Assembly (NCBI GenBank): GCA_007922195.1
Contig: ML681971.1
Coordinates: 18,828,238-18,892,237, forward strand
Length of the DNA: 64,000 nucleotides
Origin: Podocnemis expansa
Taxonomy: Eukaryota > Chordata > Testudines > Podocnemididae
Reading direction: 5' to 3'
A program made the position numbers and the translations under genes. The first letter of the stretch is position 1; every line of letters begins with the position of its first letter. The notes below the pieces were generated by a model. It made no database searches and was not told the DNA's origin. It was given only the letters and a program-made list of their open reading frames with translations. Below, piece after piece: positions 1 to 10,793 of the stretch.

Positions 1-151
1 AAATAATAGCTGTTTAGAAAGCAGGCTTTCCCTTAATTCAAATTAACAGTTTCTTAATTTGAATTAACTATTTCGAAATAAGGACTTTATTTCGAAATAA
101 CTCATTTTGAAATAACTTATTTTGAAATAGTGATGTACGTGTGGACATAGC
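1..151. mobile_element. Right end of a Harbinger-type element cut by the window edge
   Basis: The stretch has repeated TTTCGAAATAA-type motifs and AATTAACAGTTTCTTAATT and ends in gtacgtgtggacatagc, the same terminal sequence as the complete Harbinger elements in this window. The left end lies outside the window, so length and duplication cannot be judged. Confidence 0.75.
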
Positions 152-2057
152 TAAGTGGGCAGAGGGCAGAGGGACTTGGTGGGGGTGAAGGACAGAGCAT
201 CCCACCTCAAACTGGAGCTTACGTGGAAGAGTTAATGTAGCCTCAAGCTGTAATATTTTTTTCTTTCTCCACAGATCCCTCCAGTTAGCCTGGGCTCAGC
301 TGCAAGTCAGGAAAAACCTGGTCCACAGCTACCATTTTATGGGTGTGGATACCTAGTCATCATGCCGAACACAGCGGGAGCAGCAGTTTTTCACTCTATG
401 GCCCATAGGAGTAAACCCTGTGAATCCTGGAAAATTACTCTTACGAGCAATGAATGAGACTGACCAGATGTAAGACTGATGAGAAGAGGGAGAAGCAATG
501 ATATAAAACAGTGACTGTTTTGGTGGCTAAGTTGGTTGTGCCAAGTGAACTTGCACATCATATGTCAGCAGCCTGTGGCCCTTTCATGTTCCTAACCAAT
601 CTTGTATTTATTATTGATGCTTTAATAGAGTAACATGTACAACAAGTTCTCTTCGAAGTCTATGGGGAGATTCTAGTGTATCAGTATATGGCAGAGGAGA
701 GTTGCTGCTGTTGAATGAAAGAATGATACATTGGTAACAAACTGCTGAGGCCAGAACTTTTGCTAAAATAAAATTGCTATATCACCTGCAGTGAGTTTGT
801 CCCTGTGCTTGTAAGAAAACAAAATGCCCAGGGAAGCACAACCTGTAGGCCATAAATCATACTGGTATTGGACAAGAGGATTATTTGTGGTATGGAGTTT
901 TATCTGAACATGATACCAACAACCTGCTTGATCCCTTATGTCCTTCTAACGTCATCATTGGCACAGCTATTCTCAAACATGTGCACAGGTATTGGGAAGG
1001 GAATCATAACTAGCTTCTCCTGGCACCTTCAGTGCTACAAAACTGAAACCAGAGCCTGCAGCCCATAGGCATCCACTCACCTTGGCTCAGGAATTTCCTG
1101 CATGCATTTTTTGCTGGTGCGACAATGAACATAAGGGTCACTCATTCAATCCTCATTATTTAATAAATGATGCCAACATGTTTTCAATGAGCTTTAAGAG
1201 CACTCAGCTCATTGCAGGATAAGGCTCCTAGGTCATACAAAATTACAGAAACGAGCTCTTATCCAGATGTTTAAGATGTTCAGTATAGATATTTATCTAA
1301 AATGCAATTATCTGCCTTAGGATTCAGCCTGTTAAAAGTACATTAATGCAGTAGATAAAACATAGTTCAAAAAACCCAATTAAAAAAAAAAAAGCATCCA
1401 GTCTCATCGGAGTTCTACAACAAAATCCAGCAAGGAGGAACCTGAAATTGTAAAATTTCATGTTCCCTCTCCCGTCTGCACTACACCACAAGCCAGGTAA
1501 AAATATTGCATTGTTTCTTTTGATTCCATTCTGTTATGGAATATTGGCATAATGATTGATCAATGAGCTGTAAAACTAAATGTTCATTTCTGCCTACGAT
1601 AGCCACAAGTGGGCAACATTCAAGGAGAGGAAGGTATTGTTCTAGAGGAGTGATAGTCATTTCAGTGTAGAGAACCAGCACTTTAAAATAGGATTCAGTG
1701 GGCCTGGCTCAAAAATTACTATTAGAACTTTCTTTGGATAGAAAATTAGGCATTTCACTAATTTTTCTGAAAAGCGGTCACATTAGATGGAAAAATTCTG
1801 CTTTTTCATCAAGCTGGATGCCCCCAAACCAAAATACTTTGATCAAAAACTGTAACTATTTTGTTTGAGGTATCCTGCTATGGTGCTTTCTGAAAATTGT
1901 CCTTTGGTTTCCTCGTGTTCCCACTCTCCTCTATGCAGTAGGCTTTCCATCTGGCAGACAATTCCCATCATGCACCAGGGATTTTCATGATACAACTGCT
2001 TCTCATCCTGAGGGAAAACCATGGCATATTAGGTAGCCCAACCATGGAGCACAGCTC
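152..2057. other. Intervening DNA with no recognised feature
   Basis: AT-rich sequence with only short open frames (66 codons at most) and no family motif, splice-bounded exon or RNA gene that I can recognise. It probably includes old, unrecognisable repeats. Confidence 0.5.
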
Positions 2058-2403
2058 ACAGGGTATGTCCACACGTCTTTTTTATTTCAAAATAACAATG
2101 GTTATTTTGAAATAAAAAAGTTTTAGTCCAGATGACATTTTCTTATTTCGAAATGACGAAACCTGTCATTTCAAAATAAGAGCCGCCATTTCGAAACAGC
2201 TTAAACTGCTTTTGTTTCGAAATGGCGGTTATTTAGAAATGGGTTGTTTTGAAATAACGCTATTTGGTCTGATCTTCCTCCCAGGGTGCTGTGCACCCTG
2301 GGAGTAAAGAGGAAGTGCTGTAACGCACCAATGCCTACCAGTGTGCCCATAGCCCTGCTCAGCCATAGCAGCACGTGGCACCGCTGGTCTAGAGGGGTGA
2401 CGC

Positions 2404-4180
2404 TGTGCCCCTGTTTGGACTACTGAGGAGGTCCAGTGCCTCCTCAGTATTTGGAGCAGGGCAGAGATCCTGACCCAGTTCCAGACCAGCCACCGGAACC
2501 GGGACATATATGTGGACATAGCTGCAGAGATGCCCACCCAGGGCCATGAGTGCTCCATTGAGCAGGTGCGCTCGAAAATCAAGGGCCTGAGGCAGGACCA
2601 TGCTTCCACCAGGGAGGCACGGGAGCTCCAGGGAGCAGGTAGCACTGCTACCTGCCCTTTCTATGACGAGCTCCATGCCTTCCTGGGGGCTGAGCCAGTG
2701 GCCTGCCAGCTCGGGCCATCAACTCAGGTCAGCGCCTGAGCACATCCTTGGGCCCAGACGGAGGGGACACCGACTCCGAGGCATCCTTGGATGTCAGCCA
2801 GCCTCTTGCCGCAACACCGCCAGCACCAGAGGCTGTGCCAGGGACCACAGAGCTCTTCCCTGTGCCGGAGGAGGAGGAGACCAGCACAGGGGAGCAGGGG
2901 CCTCACGACATCCCAGCCCCTGGTGACTCCGAGTCCGAGGCAGGAACATCTCAGCAGACAGCTGGAGCCCCTGTGGCTGAGTCTTCCTCTCCCGCAGAAG
3001 CATGCAGGGCTGGGCCTGCCCAGGTCATGGGCAGTGAGGGGGTACAGCACTGGGACAGGTAGGGCACAAGGCCAGAGAGTGCAGAGACCCTCCCATGGGC
3101 ACAGGTATCTGAGAGACATGTGGCACCAGGGTCACAGGCCCCTGAGTGCCTGGAGTTGGTTCACAGGGGATGGGTGTCAAAGATGCAGCTGCATCTTGGG
3201 CAGGGCGAAGAGTATGCAGGCCACACCACTGGCAAGCGGCCTTGGGAAACTGCCCAGAGCAAGTCTTGGGTGAGTCCAGCTCACCATTGTGGACACCACT
3301 AGGCCATGTGTGCCTCCAGGGTAGGCTTACCAGATGTCAGGCGAAAGGGAGGACATGTCCTCCTTTATAGCTTTGTGTCCTCCTTTTTATCTTCACATTC
3401 TCTATCTGGCAGGCATTTTAAAATACAGGAGTTTGTCAGGCTTTTTACTGTAGGGGTTGAAGTATCCTGGAATGCCACAGAATACTTATTTGTACAGGAA
3501 AGTGTTCCAGGACCCCCTAAACACCAAAGAATATCACATCCATACTACATTTTCTCCCATGTGTCCTCCAATGTCCTCCTTTTTGTACTTTCCTGGCCTC
3601 CTCTCAAGGCTTTGGGATCTGGTAGCCCTACCCCAGGGCAATGTCCCACGGGATCCTGAGTTCTGCTGACAGTCAGGGCAGAGGTGTGTGCTGCAGACAG
3701 GCTGCACACAGACAAAGCCAGCAGGCAGCAGGGGCCAACTGTGTTTTGTGCTTCCCTCCAGCAGGTCACTCAGCCACCCGCCGTGCACCACCAGCGAGCC
3801 CACCCGGCACCCCCAGACCACTGTGGAGGAGGAGGAGGAGGGCCCAGCAGACACATGGGGAAGTCTTGGAGAGCCTGGAGGAGCTTGGCCACCAGGCAGA
3901 GGCATCCGTCCAGGCCTGGTGGAGACAGCAGGCCGGGCGCCAGTATGCTGCCCTCCACCTGCTGCAACAGGCGGTGACTGCGGATAACCGCGTGGTCACC
4001 GTACTCGAGCAGCAGGTGTTAGCCATAGAGCACCTCAGTGACCACCTGACCACCTCAGTCGAGGACCTGGCCAGCAGTGTCCGTCAGCTGGTGGACCACA
4101 TCGCCCCTCCAGCTGCTGCAGGATATCCTCTGCCTGGCCTTTCCAGGAGGCAGCCCCAGACCCAGGGCGGCTGTGGGTAG
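2404..4180 (+). pseudogene. Harbinger Myb/SANT-like DNA-binding protein, two exons, broken
   Basis: In PIF/Harbinger elements this second protein binds DNA at the transposon ends and helps the transposase enter the nucleus. Exon 1 (about 2404-3058) encodes a trihelix/Myb-like domain starting near VWTTEEV, with IWSRAEILTQF, HRNRDIYVDIA and the helix EQVRSKIKGLRQD, then an acidic Glu/Ser/Pro-rich tail. The domain and tail lie in different frames: a stop at 2737-2739 marks a frameshift. A donor-like AG|GTAGGG lies at 3059. A pyrimidine-rich acceptor ends at 3761, and exon 2 runs to the stop at 4180 with a Leu/Gln/Val-rich, coiled-coil-like segment. AATAAA follows at 4373-4378. The intron holds a hAT element. 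No convincing ATG precedes the domain in frame. The paralogue in element B has the same layout, which supports the gene model. Confidence 0.7.
3322..3630. mobile_element. 309-bp non-autonomous hAT element in the Myb-gene intron of Harbinger A
   Basis: The ends are taggcttaccagat and atctggtagcccta, a clear terminal inverted repeat. They are flanked by the 8-bp pair ctccaggg (3314-3321) and ccccaggg (3631-3638), with one mismatch. An 8-bp duplication is the hAT signature. The interior repeats the phrase gtcctcctttt. It inserted into the intron after the Harbinger copy existed. A larger relative lies at 18684-19651. Confidence 0.85.
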
Positions 4181-4508
4181 GGGCGTGGGACACCACCCCT
4201 CCTGAACACCCCCACAGGCCCCACATAGCAACTCCCCTCCCACCCAGATTCCCCAACACCCTTCCCCTGTCTCCCTCTCCAAGTAGCAGGCCCTCCCCGC
4301 CAGAGTCCCCCCATATTTCTCCATTCCCTGAGCCTCCCCAGCCCTTCCCTGCCCCAACCCCATGTTCTGTTAAATAAATAATTTGAAACTCATGTTAGTG
4401 GTTGTGAGTGTTTTTATTGGGTGTGCTTCAACAGTGTGGGTGGATGGGTGGGGGCTGGCTGTGGGAGAATGGGGGAGACAGTGGTGTGGGGCAGGGCAGG
4501 CCTGGCCC

Positions 4509-5755
4509 TCAGAGTTCCTCCTCTGTGGCAAAGGCGTTTGTCAGTGCATCACGTGCTGTGACAGCCCTCTGTGATGGCCACTCCCATGAGAGCACAGGTG
4601 TGGGCTGCTCATATTGGACCCCAATGAGCTGGGCCTCGTTCTCCCAGGTGGCAGCAACACTCTCGCCCCGCAGCTCACAGAAATTGTGCAGGGCCATGCA
4701 CATGCTGATGACCTCCAACGTAGTCTCCCCCCAAGGTGGAGGCAGGTAAGGAGGCACCTCCAGCGTGCCTTCAGCTGTCCAAAGGCCCGCTCAACTACCT
4801 GGCAACAGCAGCTTGCACACCGATTGAAAAGCTGCCAGCAAGGATCGAGGGGCCCTGTGTAGGGGTGCATGAGCTATGGACAGAGGGGATAGGCTGCGTT
4901 GGTGACAATGAGGATGGGCACCTCTACTCCCCCAACATTAATGTTATGAGGGGGGAAAAAGGTGCCTGCCTCCATGCCCTGGCAGAGGGCAGAGTTCCGG
5001 AGGACTCAGGCATCTTGTGCCCTTCTTGGCCAGCCTACATAACAGTTCTGGAATATGCCCTGGTGGTCCACAAGAGCCTGCATGATGACAGAGTAGTACC
5101 CCACGCGATTCCGGTACTCAGTGGCTTGGTGCTCCGGGGCCCTCACAGGGATGTGCATGGCATCCAGTATCCCCGCACAATTGGGAAATCCCAGGGTGGC
5201 CATGCTGTCTATGATGTCCTGCAGCTCCCCTTGAGTGATGAGGCGCTGCAGCAGGATGCTGTTTATGGCCCTGGTGACCTGTATCAGGACGTTCCTGATG
5301 GTGGACTTGCCAGCACCAAAGAGGTGCGCCACAGACTTGTACGACTCTGGAGTCGCCATCTTCCACAGAGCGATGGCCACTCTTTTGTCGATAGGGATAG
5401 CCGGTCTCATGGCGGTGTCCCTTCAGTGCAGGAGCGGGGCGAGTTCGGTGATGAGGTGGTTGAAGCTGACCCTGGTCACCCGGAAATTCCTCCGCCACTC
5501 GTCGTCCCCCCAGGTTAGGAGCACTACCCGCTTCCACTAGTCTGTGCTGGTTTCCTGGGCCAAGACCCGACAAGGCACAGAAGGGGGCAGGGGAAGTAGG
5601 TCTGCTCTGCGGCCCAGATGGACGATAGCCTGGGGCACAGACTGGGCACCATCAGGGTCTGCAAGCAGAGTGTCCCACAGCAGCAGGACACTCTGCAGGC
5701 GAGCAGAGGGTCTATTTGCTGCACGGCGATGGCTAGGCAGCCGGGCAGAATCCAT
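4509..5755 (-). pseudogene. HARBI1-like DDE transposase of Harbinger A, broken
   Basis: The enzyme cuts and joins transposon ends in the nucleus. Starting from an ATG at 5755 (MDSARLP), the pieces in order are: WDTLLADP; a frame reading MRPAIPIDKRVAIALWKMAT with the helix-turn-helix-like stretch LFGAGKSTIRNVL; the first catalytic Asp in GILDAMHIPV; YVGWPRRAQDA followed by a stop near 5006; and, in another frame, VVERAFGQLKARWR with the catalytic Glu, then ALHNFCELRG and a stop at 4509. There is thus at least one stop and at least two frame changes. The reading frame of about 400 codons is close to the family's usual length. The glutamate box is intact here but changed in element B. A long plus-strand open frame (4736-5518) is only its antisense shadow. 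Confidence 0.85.
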
Positions 5756-6081
5756 GTCTGTGTCTCACAGTGTAATGCTAGCCAGAATGGACAGGGAAGT
5801 GAGGTTGGTGCCAGCTTTTATAGGATTGGCTGGCAACATGGCTGCCAACATGGCCCAGTGAGGGGCCCATGTTGCCACACCTCCCATGGTGCCCATCCCC
5901 TAAAGCGAAATAGCAAGTCCTGTGTTTGGAAATGCTATTTCAGTTCCAGCTTTTCCTTTATTTCGACTTGATTTTTGGTTATTTCAATTCTGGTTATTTC
6001 AAAATAACGTTTTTATTTCGAAATAAGTTATTTCAAAATAAGTTATTTTGAAATAACGGGCTACGTGTAGGCATAGCCATA

Positions 6082-6614
6082 GGGGAGAATGGGATCATGG
6101 AGCATTTCAAACACAGCTCCCAGGCAGGTCACGGATCACAATTCCAGGCCAGAACAGTCAATAGCCTCCTTAGAAAGAGATGGTTAAGGTGCAAGTGGGC
6201 TTCAGTCAGAAGTTTTTGCTAATTTATTACATGCTTTGCAGGTTCTTGAGCAACTGAAGAGGGGGTATTTGCTACTCCACTTCCCAAGTGGGGAACCTGA
6301 GTAGCAGATCCCAATGCCTCTGCTGCTGAGGGACCTACATGGCACATAATAAGTAAGCTCGGCTCAGGGAATGAGTGGAGAGCATGAGTGGTGCGGAAGG
6401 AGGGTGTGAGGGAAAGGAGAATACATGTCTGTCTTGCCATCTGTCCCGGACGCTTTCAAATTGCTAGGCCTCTGGGCAATTGCCGCACTTGCCCCTTTTG
6501 GAGGCCCTGCACCCATGAGGCAGTGCAGATTTTTCAGAACTGAAATATTCAGGTTTTGACCAAAGACTCAACATATCCTTGGGGAAAGAAAAAAAAGCCT
6601 GTTTTGACAAGCTC
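6082..6614. other. Spacer between the two Harbinger transposons
   Basis: About 530 bp of ordinary sequence between the duplicated triplets of elements A and B. I see no gene or repeat in it. Confidence 0.5.
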
Positions 6615-6937
6615 TGAGGCTATGTTCACACATAAACTGTTATTTTGAAATAAGTTATTTTGAAATGAGTTATTTTGAAATAAAGTCCTTATTTCAAAAT
6701 AAGTTAATTCTAATTAAGAAAATGTTAATTCAAATTAAAGGAAGCCCTCAAAGTGAAATAGCATGCCCTGTGTGTGGACATGCTATTTCACTTCAGGAGA
6801 GGGGGCAGCATGGGAAGTGTGGCAACATGGCTTGTTCGCTGGGCCATGTTGGCAGCGATGTTGCCAGCCAATTGCATAAAAGCAGGAACTGACCTCCCCT
6901 TCTTGTCCATTGTGACTCCCAGGAGCTTGCGAAAGAA

Positions 6938-8190
6938 ATGGCTATGGATGCTCCCCGGCTCCCATACCATCCTTGAGCACTTGGTAGCCCTGCTGCTAGC
7001 CTGCAAGGTGCTGCCTTGCTGTGGGACACACTCTTCCCTGAGGCCGATGATCCCGGGGATAAGCCCCGGACCACTGTCTCAGTGGCCCTCCCAGCAGCAA
7101 TAGCTCCCCGTCTCCCTTCTGTGCCACAGCGCATCTGGGCACTGGGAACCAGCACAGACTGGTGGGAGTGGGTTGTCCTGCGAACCTGGAGCAACGAGCA
7201 GTGGAGGAGGAGCTTCTGGGTGAGCAGGGAGACCTTCGCCCACCTCGTCACTGAGCTCACCCCAGTCCTGCACCAAAGGGACACGGTGATGAGGGCAGCC
7301 ATCCCCGTGGACAAGAGAATGGCCATCACTCTCTGGAAGATGGCCACTCCCGAGTCCCACAAGTCCATTGCCCAGCTCTTCGGCATTGGGAGATCCACCG
7401 TCGGGGAACTGCTGCTGCAGGTCACCCATGCCATTGACACGGTCCTGCTGCCACGCTTCATCACCCAGGGAGTTCTGCAGGACACCATCGCCAGGCTCGC
7501 CGCCCTAGGCTTTCCAAACTGTGGGGGGATAGGCGATGCCATTCACATCCCCGTGCAAGCCCCACTGCACTGGGCAGCCAAGTGCTGGAACAGGAAGGGA
7601 TAGCACTCGGCCATCCTGCAGGCCCGTGTGGCCCATCGGGGCATCGTTCAGAACTGCTATGTTGGATTGCCAGGGAGGGCGCATGATGCCAGGGTTCTGC
7701 GCAACTCTTCCCTCTACCGGCGCATGGAGGTGGGCACCTTCTCCCCCCCCCCCCATAATAGCACCATTGGGGAAGTCAAGGTGCCCGTCCTCATTGTTTT
7801 GGATGCGGCCTACCCCCTCCACCCCGGCTCATGTGCCCCTATATGGGACCCCAGGATGCCGGACAGCAGCTTTTTAACTGCTGCCTCAGCTGCTGCCGCC
7901 AGGTGGTTAAGCGGACATTCGGCAGACTGAAGGCCCATGGGAGGTGCCTCCTCACGCACCTGCACCTCGCCGAGGACAGAAACACACAGGTCATCAGTGC
8001 CTGCGTGGCGCTGCATAACCTCTGCGAGCTCCGGGGCGAGCTGGTCCCCGCCATGTGGGAGGCTGAGGAAGAGCTCGTCAGTGCCCAGTTCCAGCAGCCA
8101 GAGGTGTTGGACCCGAGGGAGCAACTGCCACCCAGAGCGAATGCAGTGGAAGAGGCACTGAGGGACCTGTTTGTCCAGGAGAACATTTGA
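6938..8190 (+). pseudogene. HARBI1-like DDE transposase of Harbinger B, broken
   Basis: Start: ATG at 6938 or 6944 (MDAPRLPYHP), matching MDSARLP of copy A, then an in-frame stop after ten codons and a frame change near 7014. The main frame then runs through WWEWVVLRTWSNEQWRRSFW, RAAIPVDKRMAITLWKMAT, the helix-turn-helix-like LFGIGRSTVGEL and the first Asp in GDAIHIPV. A TAG at 7601-7603 interrupts it. It resumes in the same frame with YVGLPGRAHDARVLRNS and the second Asp in VLDAAYPL. A one-base loss in a C run near 7825 shifts the frame. The last part reads VVKRTFGRLKAHGR, where copy A has VVERAFGQLK, so the catalytic Glu is Lys. The final segment ends at 8190, with AATAAA at 8269-8274. Apart from these lesions it is well preserved. 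Confidence 0.88.
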
Positions 8191-8448
8191 GGACCAGGGC
8201 TGCCCCACCACACCACCCACTCCCCTGTTCTCCCACAGCCCATCCCACCCACATTCTGAACCCAACCCAATAAAACACTGAACTCAAACTATTAACATGG
8301 GTGAACTTGGTTTATTTACAGGGTTTATGGAAGACGAAGCTTGGGAGCCAGGAAGGGTTGAGTGGGGGACAACAGGGGGGCTTCAGTGGCTCAGGGGATG
8401 TGAGTGGCAGCACAACAGGGGGCACTAAACTTGGTCAGGGGATGGGGT

Positions 8449-10459
8449 TTAGGGACAACTGAGGGAGCATATTGGGGGGAGGCACCCGTGGGGCATGCCC
8501 CGCAGCCCCACAGCCTTCCCCAAGGCCACCCCTGATCTGCGGGTGCTGGCGGTGAGGGACGCTGGGGTCCTGAGGTGCAGGTCCTTCCTGGCCTGGGGGG
8601 GGGCAAGGCGGGTGGCAAGCTGGTAGGTAACCGTGTGGAGGTTCTCTAACGTGGTTGCCTTCTGCTCCATCACCACTGCCTGGCACTCCATGGTGGCCAC
8701 GAAGCAGTCCTGCTCCAGACGCCAGGCCCGGTATGAGTCTTCGGCCCTCTGGCCAAGGTAGAGGAAGCTAGCCAGGATGTCGTCCTGGGTCTGGCGGGCT
8801 CACCTCCCGCGATGGGCGGTGGTCGGCGGGCTCCTCAGGGAATGCTAGTGGGTGGGCGCACGAGCTGCAGGTGTGGGGGAAGACTGGTCCGGGTTCTCAA
8901 TGTGGAAAGAGAAACTGCAGATCCTCCCCAATAATGCAGGGCCATTCCCGGCTGAGACTCAAATAAGCAGAGAACGAAGTGTGGTTGCAAATTTTATTAT
9001 TCAGCTGAATAATAATCTGACACAAAGAACTGCATCAGAGAAAAGAAAAAAACTAGCCCCCACAATGATGGCTGGGGGCCTTTTATACCTAAAGCAACTA
9101 CTTGGAAACAAAGAAAATTCCACTTATGTGAGTCACAGTCCTACTTATTAACAAAATTCAATTAGCAAACTTTACCAGTATTTACTTCCTATTTATCGCT
9201 TTCTTATCTATATGAAGAGTCTGCCTTCTTATCGATCTAAGTCACTAGCTCCCCTGACTGTCTGTGACTCAATATACATTCTGTAATTAATGTTGTCTCA
9301 GTAATTAATGTTAGCAAACACAGAGCCTCTCATACAGAACTTCCAGACCAAACTTCCTCATCTTGAATTAGTCCTGCTCTGACTTGTAATTTCCTTCACA
9401 CATGGCAGAAGGGAGAACAATTACTGTCAGGCTACAGGCATAGTGTGTGCAGCCTGTGAGTTGCAAACAGCCCTGCCCTGACAGCCAGGAGGTTTTCCAA
9501 TCTGTGTGCTGTGTACACTACACTCAGGTGGCATGTGGCCTCGTGGCCCACAGTAGTGGGCTGTCTTCAGCATCATGTAGCCGGGGAAGTCTCCCAAGGC
9601 CATGTGCCAGCAGTGCTGGCTGCAGGCTCTCTGCCCTGCATGCTGCCACGTTGTCCTATTGCCACCCCTGTGTTGAGGGACCCCTGTCCTGTCTGGACCT
9701 GGGATCCTGTGTGCACATGGCTCCCTGCCACCCACACCCACGGGAGATCCTGTGCACCCCACCCCCAGGCCCAAGCCCCCACCATCCCACGGCCGTGCCA
9801 CCCTCAGGACCCATGGCTTCCACAGGTGGGCCTCCCTGCTTGGGGCGGGGGGGACACTCACCAACTAGGACGCCTGATGTCCGCCATGACGTCCCCTCCA
9901 GGGTGGCTTCCTCCACCTCCTGTGGCTCCTCCTCTGGGCTGGTGGCATGCTCCTCCTCCCCGGCAGGGATCAGCTCTGGGCTAGCAGGTGGTGCAGTGCT
10001 GGGCTGGCTCCTGTCCCTGATGTCTAGGGGGTCCTCATGGTCAGAGGAGGCCCCCTCTGGCTCTGTGGATCATGTAGCCAGGGTACGGGGCTCCCCAGAG
10101 TCCAGTGGCCGCGAAGGCAGGCCACTGGGCTCCTGGGCCAGGAAGGTGTGGAGCTCCTGGTAAAAGGTACAGCTGGTGGCAGCTGCTGCCCCATGGAGCC
10201 AACTCACCTCCATGGCCTGGGCGTAGTCCTGCTGCAGAGTTTTAACTTTTGAGCTCACCTGCTCGGTGGTGCGCTTGTACCCCTCAGCAGAAAGGGCCTC
10301 ACGGATGTCCCAATACATGTCAACATTGCGATGACGTGCCCAGAACCTGGCCCTGATATCCTCACTACCCCATATCCTGAGGAGGCAGAGGGTCTCCTCC
10401 CTGGACCAAACTGGGGACTGGCGTAGCCCCTCTGCCCCAGAAGGACGAGCCTGTGCCAT
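8449..10459 (-). pseudogene. Harbinger Myb/SANT-like DNA-binding protein of element B, two exons, broken
   Basis: Exon 1 starts at an ATG at 10459 (MAQARPSGAEG). It encodes a Myb/trihelix-like domain: VWSREETLCLLRIWGSED, ARFWARHRNVDMYWDIRE and EQVSSKVKTLQQDYAQAM, then FYQELHTFLAQ. A TGA after RTLAT (about 10070) interrupts the frame, which then continues as an acidic tail (EEEHATSPEEEPQE) to a donor-like G|GTGAGT near 9861. Exon 2 (about 8800-8449) has AEDSYRAWRLEQDCFVATME and TTLENLHTVTYQLATRL, a coiled-coil-like region matching exon 2 of copy A. The intron carries the LTR-like insert. Only the one nonsense codon is obvious in exon 1, so this is the better preserved of the two Myb genes. Confidence 0.7.
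8873..9435 (-). mobile_element. Possible solo LTR of an endogenous retrovirus
   Basis: This AT-richer block interrupts the GC-rich Myb-gene intron. Read on the minus strand it has TATAAAA at 9087-9081, then AATAAA at 8998-8993 about 90 bp downstream, then a GT-rich stretch. That spacing fits U3, R and U5 of a retroviral LTR. Exact ends and a target duplication are not clear, so the limits are approximate. No internal viral gene is present. It could also be another AT-rich insertion. Confidence 0.45.
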
Positions 10460-10793
10460 GCTGCCTGTAGCCTACTGGCACGAGGCACCAGGCTGGAAAG
10501 GCACTTCCTGGCCCAGAGCACCCTGGGAGAAAGAAGGTTAAGCCAAGCCGGAATCGAAATAGCTGTTGTTTTGAAACAACATGTCTGAACGCCATTGTTT
10601 CGAAACAACTGTTTTGAAACAATGGCTATTTCGATTGTCTGCTAGGTTTTACTGTTTCAGAGCAACTGCCGTTATTTCAAAACAACAGGACCCGTTGTTT
10701 CGAAATGACGGTACATCGTCTGGACATAAGAAATTTTATTTTGAAACAATGGCTGTTGTTTCGAAATAAAACTCTTGTTTGAACACAGCCTGA

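Larger units (their letters stand above)
2061..6078. mobile_element. Harbinger transposon A, full length, inactive
   Basis: A 4.0-kb PIF/Harbinger DNA transposon. The left end reads gggtatgtccacacgt and the right end acgtgtaggcatagcc, an imperfect terminal inverted repeat. The flanking triplets are aca (2058-2060) and ata (6079-6081), consistent with a 3-bp duplication carrying one later change. Both ends are packed with TTTCGAAA/TTTCAAAATAAC motifs. It carries the two genes expected of an autonomous Harbinger: a Myb/SANT-like gene on the plus strand and a DDE transposase on the minus strand, converging near 4.4-4.5 kb. Both have stops or frameshifts, so the copy is dead. The same arrangement, inverted, occurs in element B. 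Confidence 0.9.
6618..10790. mobile_element. Harbinger transposon B, full length, inactive
   Basis: A 4.17-kb PIF/Harbinger transposon in the opposite orientation to element A. The left end ggctatgttcacaca and right end tgtttgaacacagcc are inverted copies, flanked by a perfect TGA triplet on each side (6615-6617 and 10791-10793). It carries a plus-strand transposase (6938-8190) and a convergent minus-strand Myb-like gene (10459-8449). An LTR-like insert interrupts the Myb intron. Its transposase has lost the catalytic glutamate and has a stop and frameshifts, so the copy is not autonomous. Confidence 0.92.

Noticed and set aside
3688..3987. Overlapping frames at the start of Myb exon 2
   Set aside because: Shadow frames of the exon in the correct frame, which continues to 4180.
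4736..5518. Plus-strand open frame of 260 codons
   Set aside because: It is the antisense of the Harbinger A transposase, whose minus-strand frames carry the DDE motifs.
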